Source: Progne subis subis (Eukaryota; Chordata; Aves; Passeriformes; Hirundinidae). From it: a stretch of 64,000 nucleotides of DNA. The stretch covers positions 30,430 through 94,429 of the forward strand of contig JAKJHU010001073.1 of NCBI GenBank assembly GCA_022316685.1, written 5' to 3'. Under the pieces are notes generated by a model. It searched no databases, was not told the origin of the DNA, and saw only the letters and a list, made by a program, of their open reading frames with translations. The translations under genes were made by a program, and so were the position numbers. Positions 44,631 to 57,087 of this stretch are shown in pieces (within the stretch, counting starts at the first letter, position 1; each line of letters opens with the position of its first letter).

Positions 44631-45344
44631 GTAAGTGCCAGTTGTGGAGGCTGCTGTCTTCAGTGCAAGGCAAAGGTGCAAGTTCTGAGCATGCAGCACT
44701 TGGCTGCTGGGGCCTGAGGATGCCGAGTGCTGCAGTCCTGGCAGGAGCGAGCGATTCCCCGCCGGCAGGGACAGCTGGAAAATGGGCGTTGATCTGTCAT
44801 GTGGAGGGAGCAAAGCTGTGGTGCCTCCATGTTAGCATCTGGCTGCTTGGCTCAGTGAAGCTCCATCTCCTGGCTTCTGCGGTGCAATGGCCAAAGGGCT
44901 CACGGGCCGGTTGTGGAGGTGCCGAGTCTTTGTTTGTGTGTTTGGGCTTGTTGGAAATCTGTGTTTAGCTTGTGGAAGAGTTGTGCGGTTTTCTTGTGCA
45001 GTTCCTGGCTTCTGCTGGGTCTTCTGGCCCAGCTGTGTTTTGGCTTTTGAGAAGCTGCAAGGAGAGGATTGTGTTGTGCAGGAGGCTGTTTGGGAGGCAT
45101 TGCTGTCGCGTGTGGCACGAGAAAGAAACTGTGTACGTAGTTGTGACCCCTTCTTCTGAGGCAAAAGCCAGAAGCTGCAGGTTTCTGTTGATCCATGTTG
45201 AAGTGAAGTCAGCAGCAGTTGTAAACTGTAAACTGGAGCCTCGGGTGGGGCTGAAGCTGCAAGTTGTTGCCTGTAGCCTTGTGGAGCTAAGAAGAGCAAG
45301 GAGATGTTGAACTTCTGCTTGCTGCATTTTAAGTTCAGCGTGTG

Positions 45345-45697
45345 TGTGTGGGGAGCGGCCTGGGAGAGAAGGAGCCAGGGGTGCCGGTCCCCAGCAGCTG
45401 AGCGTGAGGCAGCGTGTGCCCAGGTGGCCCAGAAGGCCAAGGGCATGGTGGCCTGTGTGAGCAATAGCGGGGCAGCAGGAGCAGGGCAGTGAGCGTGCCC
45501 CTGTGCTGGGCAGCGCTGCGGCCGCAGCTGGAGTGCTGTGTGCAGTTGTGGGCAGCAGGGAAGCAGCAAGTCCTGGAGGGGCTGGAGCGTGTGCAGAGAA
45601 GGACCAGGGAGCTGGGGAAGGGTGTGGAGCACAAGGCCAGAGAGGAGGTGATGAGGGAGCTTCATCCTGGAGAACGGGAGACTCATGGGGGACCTTT
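45345..45697 (+). mobile_element. CR1 LINE fragment inside each array unit
   Basis: The sense strand encodes the end of CR1 ORF2. In unit 1 the frame 45489-45767 reads VPLCWAALRPQLECCVQLWA and then LERVQRR, which fits the C-terminal region of the CR1 polyprotein. Equivalent fragments lie near 47123-47476, 48903-49260, 50685-51040, 52467-52820, 54247-54598, 56024-56378, 57803-58156, 59582-59936, 61365-61715 and 63140-63480. They were copied as part of the unit, not inserted independently. Confidence 0.75.
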
Positions 45698-46276
45698 AGG
45701 CAGCCTTCCAGAAATCCCTCCATTCCCCCCCTCTGCTGAGGACAAGGGCTGTTTCCCTGTCAAATAGTCCATGACTGCAGGCAAGTGCTTTAGACACTGC
45801 TTAGGTGACACTTGCATCTTTTGGGTTCTCGGCTCTGTGGGTTTTTGCTTTGCTAGGTGGAGAAGCCATGTTTATTTTCTATTTTCCCAGCAAGCAAAGA
45901 TGCTTCTGCACCTTTCCTGCCCTTTTCCAGCACTGGATGACATTCTGAGGGAGTTTCACTTTTCCATGGCTGCAGCATCAGGAGCAAGGTGTTGCTGGCT
46001 CTTTGCTGCTTTTCCACTTCTGTGCTTGAAAGGGCTAAAAGCTCCGTTTAGCTGAGAGAAGGTTGCTTGCTGATAGGAGCCAGGGAGGAATCCCGAATTC
46101 AGAGCCCTATGCACAGTTTTGATTTGGCCCATTTGAATTTAGATGGAGAGACTTAGAAACCTCTTGCTATCACAGTTTTGGATTTCTCCTTAGTAGCAGT
46201 GGTTGTAGACGTGAAAGGAAAGGAGGCTCTAACTGATAGGTGATGGCCTGTGCCTCATGCTTCTCTGTTTCCACAG

Positions 46277-46408
46277 AGCGCAGAAGCAGCAGCAGTGTCT
46301 GCCCTGGCTTCCTCTGCTTCTGAAGAAGAGGCCAAAGAGGAAGAAGTTCAGCTGAAGGACTACATGAATCCAGCTGTGGTCACAGCGGAGCTGGAGCAGT
46401 CCATGAGA
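46277..46408 (+). CDS. Array exon 2
   Basis: 132 nt, phase 0 at both ends, canonical acceptor and donor. It encodes SAEAAAVSALASS, then the acidic run and EEEVQLKDYMNPAVV. Identical in sequence to exons 7 and 9. Intact. Confidence 0.6.
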
Positions 46409-48056
46409 GTAAGTGCCAGTTGTGGAGGCTGCTGTCTTCAGTGCAAGGCAGAGGTGCAAGTTTCTGATCAGGCAGCACTTGTCTGCTGGGGCCTGAGGAT
46501 GCCGAGTGCTGCAGTCCTGGCAGGAGCGAGCGATTCCCCGCCTGCAGGGACAGCTGGAAAATGGGCGTTGATCTGTCATGTGGAGGGAGCAAAGCTGTGG
46601 TGCCTCCATGTTAGCATCTGGCTGCTTGGCTCAGTGAAGCTCCATCTCCTGGCTTCTGCGGTGCAGTGGCCAAAGGGCGCACGGGCCAGTTGTGGAGGTG
46701 CCGAGGCTTTGTTTGTGTGTTTGGGCTTGTTGGAAATCTGTGTTTAGCTTGTGGAAGCGTTGTGCAGTTTTCTTGTGCAGTTCTTGGCTTCTGCTGGGTC
46801 TTTTGGCCCAGCTGTGTTTTGGCTTTTGAGAAGCTGCAAGGAGAGGATTGTGTTGTGCAGGAGGCTGTTGGGGAGCCATTGCTGTCGCGTGTGGCACGAG
46901 AAAGAAACTGTGTACGTAGTTGTGACCCCTTCTTCTGAGGCAAAAGTCAGAAGCTGCAGGTTTCTGTTGATCCATGTTGAAGTGAAGTCAGCAGCAGTTG
47001 TAAACTGTAAACTGGAGCCTCGGGTGGGGCTGAAGCTGCAAGTTGTTGCCTGTAGCCTTGTGGAGCTAAGAAGAGCAAGGAGATGTTGAACTTCTGCTTG
47101 CTGCATTTTAAGTTGAGTGTGTGTGCGTGGGGAGCGGCCTGGGAGAGAAGGAGCCAGGGGTGCCGGTCCCCAGCAGCTGAGCGTGAGGCAGCGTGTGCCC
47201 AGGTGGCCCAGAAGGCCAAGGGCATGGTGGCCTGTGTGAGCAATAGCGGGGCAGCAGGAGCAGGGCAGTGAGCGTGCCCCTGTGCTGGGCAGCGCTGCGG
47301 CCGCAGCTGGAGTGCTGTGTGCAGTTGTGGGCAGCAGGGAAGCAGCAAGTCCTGGAGGGGCTGGAGCGTGTGCAGAGAAGGACCAGGGAGCTGGGGAGGC
47401 GTGTGGAGCACAAGGCCAGAGAGGAGGTGCTGAGGGAGCTTCATCCTGGAGAACGGGAGACTCATGGGGTACCTTTAGGCAGCCTTCCAGAAAACCCTAC
47501 ATTCCCCCCCTGTGCTGAGCACAAGGGCTGTTTCCCTGCCAAATAGCCCATGACTGCAGGCAAGTACTTTAGACACTGCGTGAGGTGACACTTGCATCTT
47601 TTGGGTTCTCGGCTCTGTGGGTTGTTGCTTTGCTAGGTGGAGAAGCCGTGTTTATTTTCTCTTTTCCCAGCAAGCAAAGATGCTTCTGCACCTTTCCTGC
47701 CCTTTTCCAGCACTGGATGAGATTCTGAGGGAGTTTCACTTTTCCATGGCTGCAGCATCAAGAGCAAGGTGTTGCTGGCTCTTTGCTGCTTTTCCACTTC
47801 TGTGCTTGAAAGGGCTAAAAGCTCCGTTTAGCTGAGAGAAGGTTGCTTGCTGATAGGAGCCAGGGAGGAATCCCGAATTCAGAGCCCTATGCAGAGTTTT
47901 GATTTGGCCCATTTGAATTTAGATGGAGAGACTTAGAAACCTCTTGCTATCACAGTTTTGGATTTCTCCTTAGTAGAAGTGGTTGTAGACGTGAAAGGAA
48001 AGGAGGCTCTAAATGATAGGTGATGGCCTGTGCCTCATGCTTCTCTGTTTCCACAG

Positions 48057-48188
48057 AGCGCAGAAGCAGTAGCCATGTCTGCCGTGGCTTCCTCTGCTTC
48101 TGAAGAAGAGGCCAAAGAGGAAGAAATTCAACTGAAGGACTACATGAATCCAGCTGTGGTCACAGCGGAGCTGGAGCAGTCCATGAGA
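48057..48188 (+). CDS. Array exon 3
   Basis: Same structure as the other copies; it reads SAEAVAMSAVASS and EEEIQLKDYM. Identical to exon 10, 12,458 bp downstream. Intact. Confidence 0.6.
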
Positions 48189-49838
48189 GTAAGTGGCAGT
48201 TGTGGAGGCTGCTGTCTTCAGTGCAAGGCAGAGGTGCAAGTTTCTGAGCAGGCAGCACTTGTCTGCTGGGGCCTGAGGATGCCGAGTGCTGCAGTCCTGG
48301 CAGGAGCGAGCGATTCCCTGCCGGCAGGGACAGCTGGAAAATGGGCGTTGATCTGTCATGTGGAGGGAGCAAAGCTGTGGTGCCTCCATGTTAGCATCTG
48401 GCTGCTTGGCTCAGTGAAGCTCCATCTCTTGGCTTCTGCGGTGCAGTGGCCAAAGGGCGCACGGGCCGGTTGTGGAGGTGCCGAGGCTTTGTTTGTGTGT
48501 TTGGGCTTGTTGGAAATCTGTGTTTAGCTTGTGGATGCGTTGTGCAGTTTTCTTGTGCAGTTCTTGGCTTCTGCTGGATCGTTTGGCCCAGCTGTGTTTT
48601 GGCTTTTGAGAAGCTGCAAGGAGAAGATTGTGTTGTGCAGGAGGCTGTTGGGAAGCCATTGCTGTCGCGTGTGGCACGAGAAAGAAACTGTGTACGTAGT
48701 TGTGACCCCTCCTTCTGAGGCAAAAGCCAGAAGCTGCAGGTTTCTGTTGATCCATGTTGAAGTGAAGTCAGCAGCAGTTGTAAACTGTAAACTGGAGCCT
48801 CGGGAGGGGCTGAAGCTGCAAGTTGTTGCCTGTAGCCTTGTGGAGCTAAGAAGAGCAAGGAGATGTTGAACTTCTGCTTGCTGCATTTTAAGTGCAGTGT
48901 ATGTGTGTGTGGGGAGCGGCCTGGGAGAGAAGGAGCCAGGGGTGCCAGTCCCCAGCAGCTGAGCGTGAGGCAGGGTGTGCCCAGGTGGCCCAGAAGGCCA
49001 AGGGCATGGTGGCCTGTGTGAGCAATAGCGGGGCAGCAGGAGCAGGGCAGTGAGCGTGCCCCTGTGCTGGGCAGTGCTGCGGCCGCAGCTGGAGTGCTGT
49101 GTGCAGTTGTGGGCAGCAGGGAAGCAGCAAGTCCCGGAGGGGCTGCAGCGTGTGCAGAGAAGGACCAGGGAGCTGGGGAAGGGTGTGGAGCACAAGGCCA
49201 GAGAGGAGGTGCTGAGGGAGCTTCATCCTGGAGAACGGGAGACTCATGGAGTACCTTTAGGCAGCCTTCCAGAAAACCCTACATTCCCCCCCTGTGCTGA
49301 GCACAAGGGCTGTTTCCCTGCCAAATAGCCCATGACTGCAGGCAAGTACTTTATACACTGCGTGAGGTGACACTTGCATCTTTTGGGTTCTCGGCTCTGT
49401 GGGTTGTTGCTTTGCTAGGTGGAGAAGCCGTGTTTATTTTCTCTTTTCCCAGCAAGCAAAGATGCTTCTGCACCTTTCCTGCCCTTTTCCAGCACTGGAT
49501 GAGATTCTGAGGGAGTTTCACTTTTCCATGGCTGCAGCATCAAGAGCAAGGTGTTGCTGGCTCTTGGCTGCTTTTCCACTTCTGTGCTTGAAAGGGCTAA
49601 AAGCTCCGTTTAGCTGAGAGAAGGTTGCTTGCTGATAGGAGCCAGGGAGGAATCCCGAATTCAGAGCCCTATGCAGAGTTTTGATTTGGCCCATTTGAAT
49701 TTAGATGGAGAGACTTAGAAACCCCTTGCTATCACAGTTTTGGATTTCTCCTTAGTAGCAGTGGTTGTAGACGTGAAAGGAAAGGAGGCTCTAAATGATA
49801 GGTCATGGCCTGGGCCTCATGCTTCTCTGTTTCCACAG

Positions 49839-49970
49839 AGCGCAGAAGCAGTAACCATGTCTGCCCTGGCTTCCTCTGCTTCTGAAGAAGAGGCCAAAGA
49901 GGAAGAAATTCAACTGAAGGACTACATGAATCCAGCTGTGGTCACAGCGGAGCTGGAGCAGTCCATGAGA
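49839..49970 (+). CDS. Array exon 4
   Basis: Reads SAEAVTMSALASS and EEEIQLKDYM. Differs from exon 6 by one synonymous base. Intact splice sites and frame. Confidence 0.6.
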
Positions 49971-51618
49971 GTAAGTGGCAGTTGTGGAGGCTGCTGTCTT
50001 CAGTGCAAGGCAGAGGTGCAAGTTTCTGAGCAGGCAGCACTTGGCTGCTGGGGCCTGAGGATGCCGAGTGCTGCAGTCCTGGCAGGAGCGAGCGATTCCC
50101 CGCCGGCAGGGACAGCTGGAAAATGGGCGTTGATCTGTCATGTGGAGGGAGCAAAGCTGTGGTGCCTCCATGTTAGCATCTGGCTGCTTGGCTCAGTGAA
50201 GCTCCATCTCCTGGCTTCTGCGGTGCAGTGGCCAAAGGGCGCACGGGCCAGTTGTGGAGGTGCCGAGGCTTTGTTTGTGTGTTTGGGCTTGTTGGAAATC
50301 TGTGTTTAGCTTGTGGAAGCGTTGTGCAGTTTTCTTGTGCAGTTCTTGGCTTCTGCTGGGTCTTTTGGCCCAGCTGTGTTTTGGCTTTTGAGAAGCTGCA
50401 AGGAGAGGATTGTGTTGTGCAGGAGGCTGTTGGGGAGCCATTGCTGTCGCGTGTGGCACGAGAAAGAAACTGTGTACGTAGTTGTGACCCCTTCTTCTGA
50501 GGCAAAAGCCAGAAGCTGCAGGTTTCTGTTGATCCATGTTGAAGTGAAGTCAGCAGCAGTTGTAAACTGTAAACTGGAGCCTCGGGTGGGGCTGAAGCTG
50601 CAAGTTGTTGCCTGTAGCCTTGTGGAGCTAAGAAGAGCAAGGAGATGTTGAACTTCTGCTTGCTGCATTTTAAGTTGAGTGTGTGTGCGTGGGGAGCGGC
50701 CTGGGAGAGAAGGAGCCAGGGGTGCCGGTCCCCAGCAGCTGAGCGTGAGGCAGCGTGTGCCCAGGTGGCCCAGAAGGCCAAGGGCATGGTGGCCTGTGTG
50801 AGCAATAGCGGGGCAGCAGGAGCAGGGCAGTGAGCGTGCCCCTGTGCTGGGCAGCGCTGCGGCCGCAGCTGGAGTGCTGTGTGCAGTTGTGGGCAGCAGG
50901 GAAGCAGCAAGTCCTGGAGGGGCTGGAGCGTGTGCAGAGAAGGACCAGGGAGCTGGGGAGGCGTGTGGAGCACAAGGCCAGAGAGGAGGTGCTGAGGGAG
51001 CTTCATCCTGGAGAACGGGAGACTCATGGGGTACCTTTAGGCAGCCTTCCAGAAAACCCTACATTCCCCCCCTGTGCTGAGCACAAGGGCTGTTTCCCTG
51101 CCAAATAGCCCATGACTGCAGGCAAGTACTTTAGACACTGCGTGAGGTGACACTTGCATCTTTTGGGTTCTCGGCTCTGTGGGTTGTTGCTTTGCTAGGT
51201 GGAGAAGCCGTGTTTATTTTCTCTTTTCCCAGCAAGCAAAGATGCTTCTGCACCTTTCCTGCCCTTTTCCAGCACTGGATGACATTCTGAGGGAGTTTCA
51301 CTTTTCCATGGCTGCAGCATCAAGAGCAAGGTGTTGCTGGCTCTTTGCTGCTTTTCCACTTCTGTGCTTGAAAGGGCTAAAAGCTCCGTTTAGCTGAGAG
51401 AAGGTTGCTTGCTGATAGGAGCCAGGGAGGAATCCCGAATTCAGAGCCCTATGCAGAGTTTTGATTTGGCCCATTTGAATTTAGATGGAGAGACTTAGAA
51501 AGCTCTTGCTATCACAGTTTTGGATTTCTCCTTAGTAGAAGTGGTTGTAGACGTGAAAGGAAAGGAGGCTCTAAATGATAGGTGATGGCCTGTGCCTCAT
51601 GCTTCTCTGTTTCCACAG

Positions 51619-51750
51619 AGCGCAGAAGCAGTAACCATGTCTGCCCTGGCTTCCTCTGCTTCTGAAGAAGAGGCCAAAGAGGAAGAAGTTCAACTGAAGG
51701 ACTACATGAATCCAGCTGTGGTCACAGCGGAGCTTGAGCAGTCCATGAGA
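51619..51750 (+). CDS. Array exon 5
   Basis: Reads SAEAVTMSALASS and EEEVQLKDYM. Closest in sequence to exon 11 (same VTM and EEEV combination). Intact. Confidence 0.6.
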
Positions 51751-53399
51751 GTAAGTGGCAGTTGTGGAGGCTGCTGTCTTCAGTGCAAGGCAGAGGTGCA
51801 AGTTTCTGAGCAGGCAGCACTTGGCTGCTGGGGCCTGAGGATGCCGAGTGCTGCAGTCCTGGCAGGAGTGAGCGATTCCCTGCCGGCAGGGACAGCTGGA
51901 AAATGGGCGTTGATCTGTCATGTGGAGGGAGCAAAGCTGTGGTGCCTCCATGTTAGCAGCTGGCTGCTTGGCTCAGTGAAGCTCCATCTCTTGGCTTCTG
52001 CGGTGCAATGGCCAAAGGGCGCACGGGCCGGTTGTGGAGGTGCCGAGGCTTTGTTTGTGTGTTTGGGCTTGTTGGAAATCTGTGTTTAGCTTGTGGAAGC
52101 GTTGTGCAGTTTTCTTGTGCAGTTCTTGGCTTCTGCTGGGTCTTTTGGCCCAGCTGTGTTTTGGCTTTTGAGAAGCTGCAAGGAGAGGATTGTGTTGTGC
52201 AGGAGGCTGTTGGGAAGCTATTGCTGTCGCGTGTGGCACGAGAAAGAAACTGTGTACGTAGTTGTGACCCCTTCTTCTGAGGCAAAAGCCAGAAGCTGCA
52301 GGTTTCTGTTGATCCATGTTGAAGTGAAGTGAGCAGCAGTTGTAAACTGTAAACTGGAGCCTCGGGTGGGGCTGAAGCTGCAAGTTGTTGCCTGTAGCCT
52401 TGTGGAGCTAAGAAGAGCAAGGAGATGTTGAACTTCTGCTTGCTGCATTTTAAGTGCAGTGTATGTGTGTGTGGGGAGCGGCCTGGGAGAGAAGGAGCCA
52501 GGGGTGCCGGTCCCCAGCAGCTGAGCGTGAGGCAGCGTGTGCCCAGGTGGCCCAGAAGGCCAAGGGCATGGTGGCCTGTGTGAGCAATAGCGGGGCAGCA
52601 GGAGCAGGGCAGTGAGCGTGCCCCTGTGCTGGGCAGCGCTGCGGCCGCAGCTGGAGTGCTGTGTGCAGTTGTGGGCAGCAGGGAAGCAGCAAGTCCCGGA
52701 GGGGCTGGAGCGTGTGCAGAGAAGGACCAGGGAGCTGGGGAAGGATGTGGAGCACAAGGCCAGAGAGGAGGTGCTGAGGGAGCTTCAGCCTGGAGAACGG
52801 GAGACTCATGGGGGACCTTTAGGCGGCCTTCCAGAAATCTCTACATCCCCCCCTGTGCTGAGGACAAGGGCTGTTTCCCTGTCAAATAGTCCATGACTGC
52901 AGGCAAGTACTTTAGACACTCTCTGAGGTGACACTTGCATCTTTTGGGTTCTCGGCTCTGTGGGTTGTTGCTTTGCTAGGTGGAGAAGCCGTGTTTATTT
53001 TCTCTTTTCCCAGCAAGCAAAGATGCTTCTGCACCTTTCCTGCCCTTTTCCAGCACTGGATGACATTCTGAGGGAGTTTCACTTTTCCATGGCTGCAGCA
53101 TCAAGAGCAAGGTGTTGCTGGCTCTTTGCTGCTTTTCCACTTCTGTGCTTGAAAGGGCTAAAAGCTCCGTTTAGCTGAGAGAAGGTTGCTTGCTGATAGG
53201 AGCCAGGGAGGAATCCCGAATTCAGAGCCCTATGCAGAGTTTTGATTTGGCCCATTTGAATTTAGATGGAGAAACTTAGAAACCTCTTGCTATCACAGTT
53301 TTTGATACGTCCTTAGTAGCAGTGGTTGTAGACGTGAAAGGAAAGGAGGCTGTAAATGATAGGTGATGGCCTGTGCCTCATGCTTCTCTGTTTCGACAG

Positions 53400-53531
53400 A
53401 GCGCAGAAGCAGTAACCATGTCTGCCCTGGCTTCCTCTGCTTCTGAAGAAGAGGCCAAAGAGGAAGAAATTCAACTGAAGGACTACATGAATCCAGCTGT
53501 GGTCACAGCGGAGCTGGAGCAATCCATGAGA
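53400..53531 (+). CDS. Array exon 6, altered acceptor
   Basis: The coding part is intact (SAEAVTMSALASS, EEEIQ), but the acceptor reads tttcgacag instead of tttccacag. The AG is kept; the pyrimidine tract is weakened by one base. Confidence 0.55.
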
Positions 53532-55175
53532 GTAAGTGGCAGTTGTGGAGGCTGCTGTCTTCAGTGCAAGGCAGAGGTGCAAGTTTCTGAGCAGGCAGCA
53601 CTTGGCTGCTGGGGCCTGAGGATGCCGAGTGCTGCAGTCCTGGCAGGAGCGAGCGATTCCCCGCCGGCAGGGACAGCTGGAAAATGGGCGTTGATCTGTC
53701 ATGTGGAGGGAGCAAAGCTGTGGTGCCTCCATGTTAGCATCTGGCTGCTTGGCTCAGTGAAGCTCCATCTCTTGCCTTCTGCGGTGCAGTGGCCAAAGGG
53801 CTCACGGGCCGGTTGTGGAGGTGCCGAGGCTTTGTTAGTGTGTTTGGGCTTGTTGGAAATCTGTGTTTAGCTTGTGGAAGCGTTGTGCGGTTTTCTTGTG
53901 CAGTTCCTGGCTTCTGCTGGGTCTTCTGGCCCAGCTGTGTTTTGGCTTTTGAGAAGCTGCAAGGAGAGGATTGTGTTGTGCAGGAGGCTGTTTGGGAGGC
54001 ATTGCTGTCGCGTGTGGCACGAGAAAGAAACTGTGTACGTAGTTGTGACCCCTTCTTCTGAGGCAAAAGCCAGAAGCTGCAGGTTTCTGTTGATCCATGT
54101 TGAAGTGAAGTCAGCAGCAGTTGTAAACTGTAAACTGGAGCCTCGGGTGGGGCTGAAGCTGCAAGTTGTTGCCTGTAGCCTTGTGGAGCTAAGAAGAGCA
54201 AGATGTTGAACTTCTGCTTGCTGCATTTTAAGTTCAGCGTGTGTGTGTGGGGAGCAGCCTGGGAGAGAAGGAGCCAGGGGTGCCGGTCCCCAGCAGCTGA
54301 GCGTGAGGCAGGGTGTGCCCAGGTGGCCCAGAAGGCCAAGGGCATGGTGGCCTGTGTGAGCAATAGCGGGGCAGCAGGAGCAGGGCAGTGAGCGTGCCCC
54401 TGTGCTGGGCAGCGCTGCGGCCGCAGCTGGAGTGCTGTGTGCAGTTGTGGGCAGCAGGGAAGCAGCAAGTCCTGGAGGGGCTGGAGCGTGTGCAGAGAAG
54501 GACCAGGGAGCTGGGGAAGGGTGTGGAGCACAAGGCCAGAGAGGAGGTGCTGAGGGAGCTTCAGCCTGGAGAACGGGAGACTCATGGGGGACCTTTAGGC
54601 AGCCTTCCAGAAATCCCTCCATTCCCCCCCTGTGCTGAGCACAAGGGCTGTTTCCCTGTCAAAGAGCCCGTGACTGCAGGCAAGTGCTTTAGACACTGCT
54701 TAGGTGACACTTGCATCTTTTGGGTTCTCGGCTCTGTGGGTTTTTGCTTTGCTAGGTGGAGAAGCCATGTTTATTTTCTATTTTCCCAGCAAGCAAAGAT
54801 GCTTCTGCGCCTTTCCTGCCCTTTTCCAGCACTGGATGACATTCTGAGGGAGTTTCACTTTTCCATGGCTGCAGCATCAGGAGCAAGGTGTTGCTGGCTC
54901 TTTGCTGCTTTTCCACTTCTGTGCTTGAAAGGGCTAAAAGCTCCGTTTAGCTGAGAGAAGGTTGCTTGCTGATAGGAGCCAGGGAGGAATCCCGAATTCA
55001 GAGCCCTATGCAGAGTTTTGATTTGGCCCATTTGAATTTAGATGGAGAGACTTAGAAACCTCTTGCTATCACAGTTTTGGATTTCTCCTTAGTAGCAGTG
55101 GTTGTAGACGTGAAAGGAAAGGAGGCTCTAAATGATAGGTGATGGCCTGTGCCTCATGCTTCTCTGTTTCCACAG

Positions 55176-55307
55176 AGCGCAGAAGCAGCAGCAGTGTCTG
55201 CCCTGGCTTCCTCTGCTTCTGAAGAAGAGGCCAAAGAGGAAGAAGTTCAGCTGAAGGACTACATGAATCCAGCTGTGGTCACAGCGGAGCTGGAGCAGTC
55301 CATGAGA
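55176..55307 (+). CDS. Array exon 7
   Basis: Same sequence as exons 2 and 9 (SAEAAAVSALASS, EEEVQ). The downstream intron start differs (gtaagtggc rather than gtaagtgcc). Intact. Confidence 0.6.
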
Positions 55308-56955
55308 GTAAGTGGCAGTTGTGGAGGCTGCTGTCTTCAGTGCAAGGCAGAGGTGCAAGTTTCTGATCAGGCAGCACTTGTCTGCTGGGGCCTGAGGATG
55401 CCGAGTGCTGCAGTCCTGGCAGGAGCGAGCGATTCCCCGCCGGCAGGGACAGCTGGAAAATGGGCGTTGATCTGTCATGTGGAGGGAGCAAAGCTGTGGT
55501 GCCTCCATGTTAGCATCTGGCTGCTTGGCTCAGTGAAGTTCCATCTCCTGACTTCTGCGGTGCAATGGCCAAAGGACTCACGGGCCGGTTGTGGAGGTGC
55601 CGAGGCTTTGTTTGTTTGTTTGGGCTTGTTGGAAATCTGTGTTTAGCTTGTGGAAGCGTTGTGCAGTTTTCTTGTGCAGTTCTTGGCTTCTGCTGGGTCT
55701 TTTGGCCCAGCTGTGTTTTGGCTTTTGAGAAGCTGCAAGGAGAGGATTGTGTTGTGCAGGAGGCTGTTGGGAAGCTATTGCTGTCGCATGTGGCACGAGA
55801 AAGAAACTGTGTACGTAGTTGTGACCCCTTCTTCTGAGGCAAAAGCCAGAAGCTGCAGGTTTCTGTTGATCCATGTTGAAGTGAAGTGAGCAGCAGTTGT
55901 AAACTGTAAACTGGAGCCTCGGGTGGGGCTGAAGCTGCAAGTTGTTGCCTGTAGCCTTGTGGAGCTAAGAAGAGTAAGGAGATGTTGAACTTCTGCATGC
56001 TGCATTTTAAGTGCAGTGTGTTTGCGTGGGGAGCGGCCTGGGAGAGAAGGAGCCAGGGGTGCCGGTCCCCAGCAGCTGAGCGTGAGGCAGCGTGTGCCCA
56101 GGTGGCCCAGAAGGCCAAGGGCATGGTGGCCTGTGTGAGCAATAGCGGGGCAGCAGGAGCAGGGCAGTGAGCGTGCCCCTGTGCTGGGCAGCGCTGCGGC
56201 CGCAGCTGGAGTGCTGTGTGCAGTTGTGGGCAGCAGGGAAGCAGCAAGTCCTGGAGGGGCTGGAGCGTGTGCAGAGAAGGACCAGGGAGCTGGGGAAGGG
56301 TGTGGAGCACAAGGCCAGAGAGGAGGTGCTGAGGGAGCTTCAGCCTGGAGAACGGGAGACTCATGGGGGACCTTTAGGCAGCCTTCCAGAAAACCCTACA
56401 TTCCCCCCCTGTGCTGAGCACAAGGGCTGTTTCCCTGCCAAATAGCCCATGACTGCAGGCAAGTGCTTTAGACACTGCCTTAGGTGACACTTGCATCTTT
56501 TGGGTTCTCGGCTCTGTGGGTTGTTGCTTTGCTAGGTGGAGAAGCCGTGTTTATTTTCTCTTTTCCCAGCAAGCAAAGATGCTTCTGCACCTTTCCTGCC
56601 CTTTTCCAGCACTGGATGACATTCTGAGGGAGTTTCACTTTTCCATGGCTGCAGCATCAAGAGCAAGGTGTTGCTGGCTCTTTGCTGCTTTTCCACTTCT
56701 GTGCTTGAAAGGGCTAAAAGCTCCGTTTAGCTGAGAGAAGGTTGCTTGCTGATAGGAGCCAGGGAGGAATCCCGAATTCAGAGCCCTATGCAGAGTTTTG
56801 ATTTGGCCCATTTGAATTTAGATGGAGAGACTTAGAAACCTCTTGCTATCACAGTTTTGGATTTCTCCTTAGTAGAAGTGGTTGTAGACGTGAAAGGAAA
56901 GGAGGCTCTAAATGATAGGTGATGGCCTGTGCCTCATGCTTCTCTGTTTCCACAG

Positions 56956-57087
56956 AGCGCAGAAGCAGCAGCCGTGTCTGCCGTGGCTTCCTCTGCTTCT
57001 GAATAAGAGGCCAAGGAGGAAGAAATTCAACTGAAGGACTACATGAATCCAGCTGTGGTCACAGCGGAGCTGGAGCAGTCCATGAGA
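56956..57087 (+). pseudogene. Array exon 8, nonsense copy
   Basis: 132 nt with intact splice sites, but GAA is followed by TAA at 57004-57006 where other copies have GAG or GAA, a single G-to-T change. If this exon were included, the repeat protein would stop here. Skipping it would keep frame because the exon is symmetric. Confidence 0.7.

Noticed and set aside
44832..45686. Long minus-strand open frame (284 codons) in array units, recurring in most copies
   Set aside because: It is antisense to the intron and CR1 fragment, of biased Leu/Pro composition, and is repeated only because the unit is repeated. No domain or splice logic supports it.
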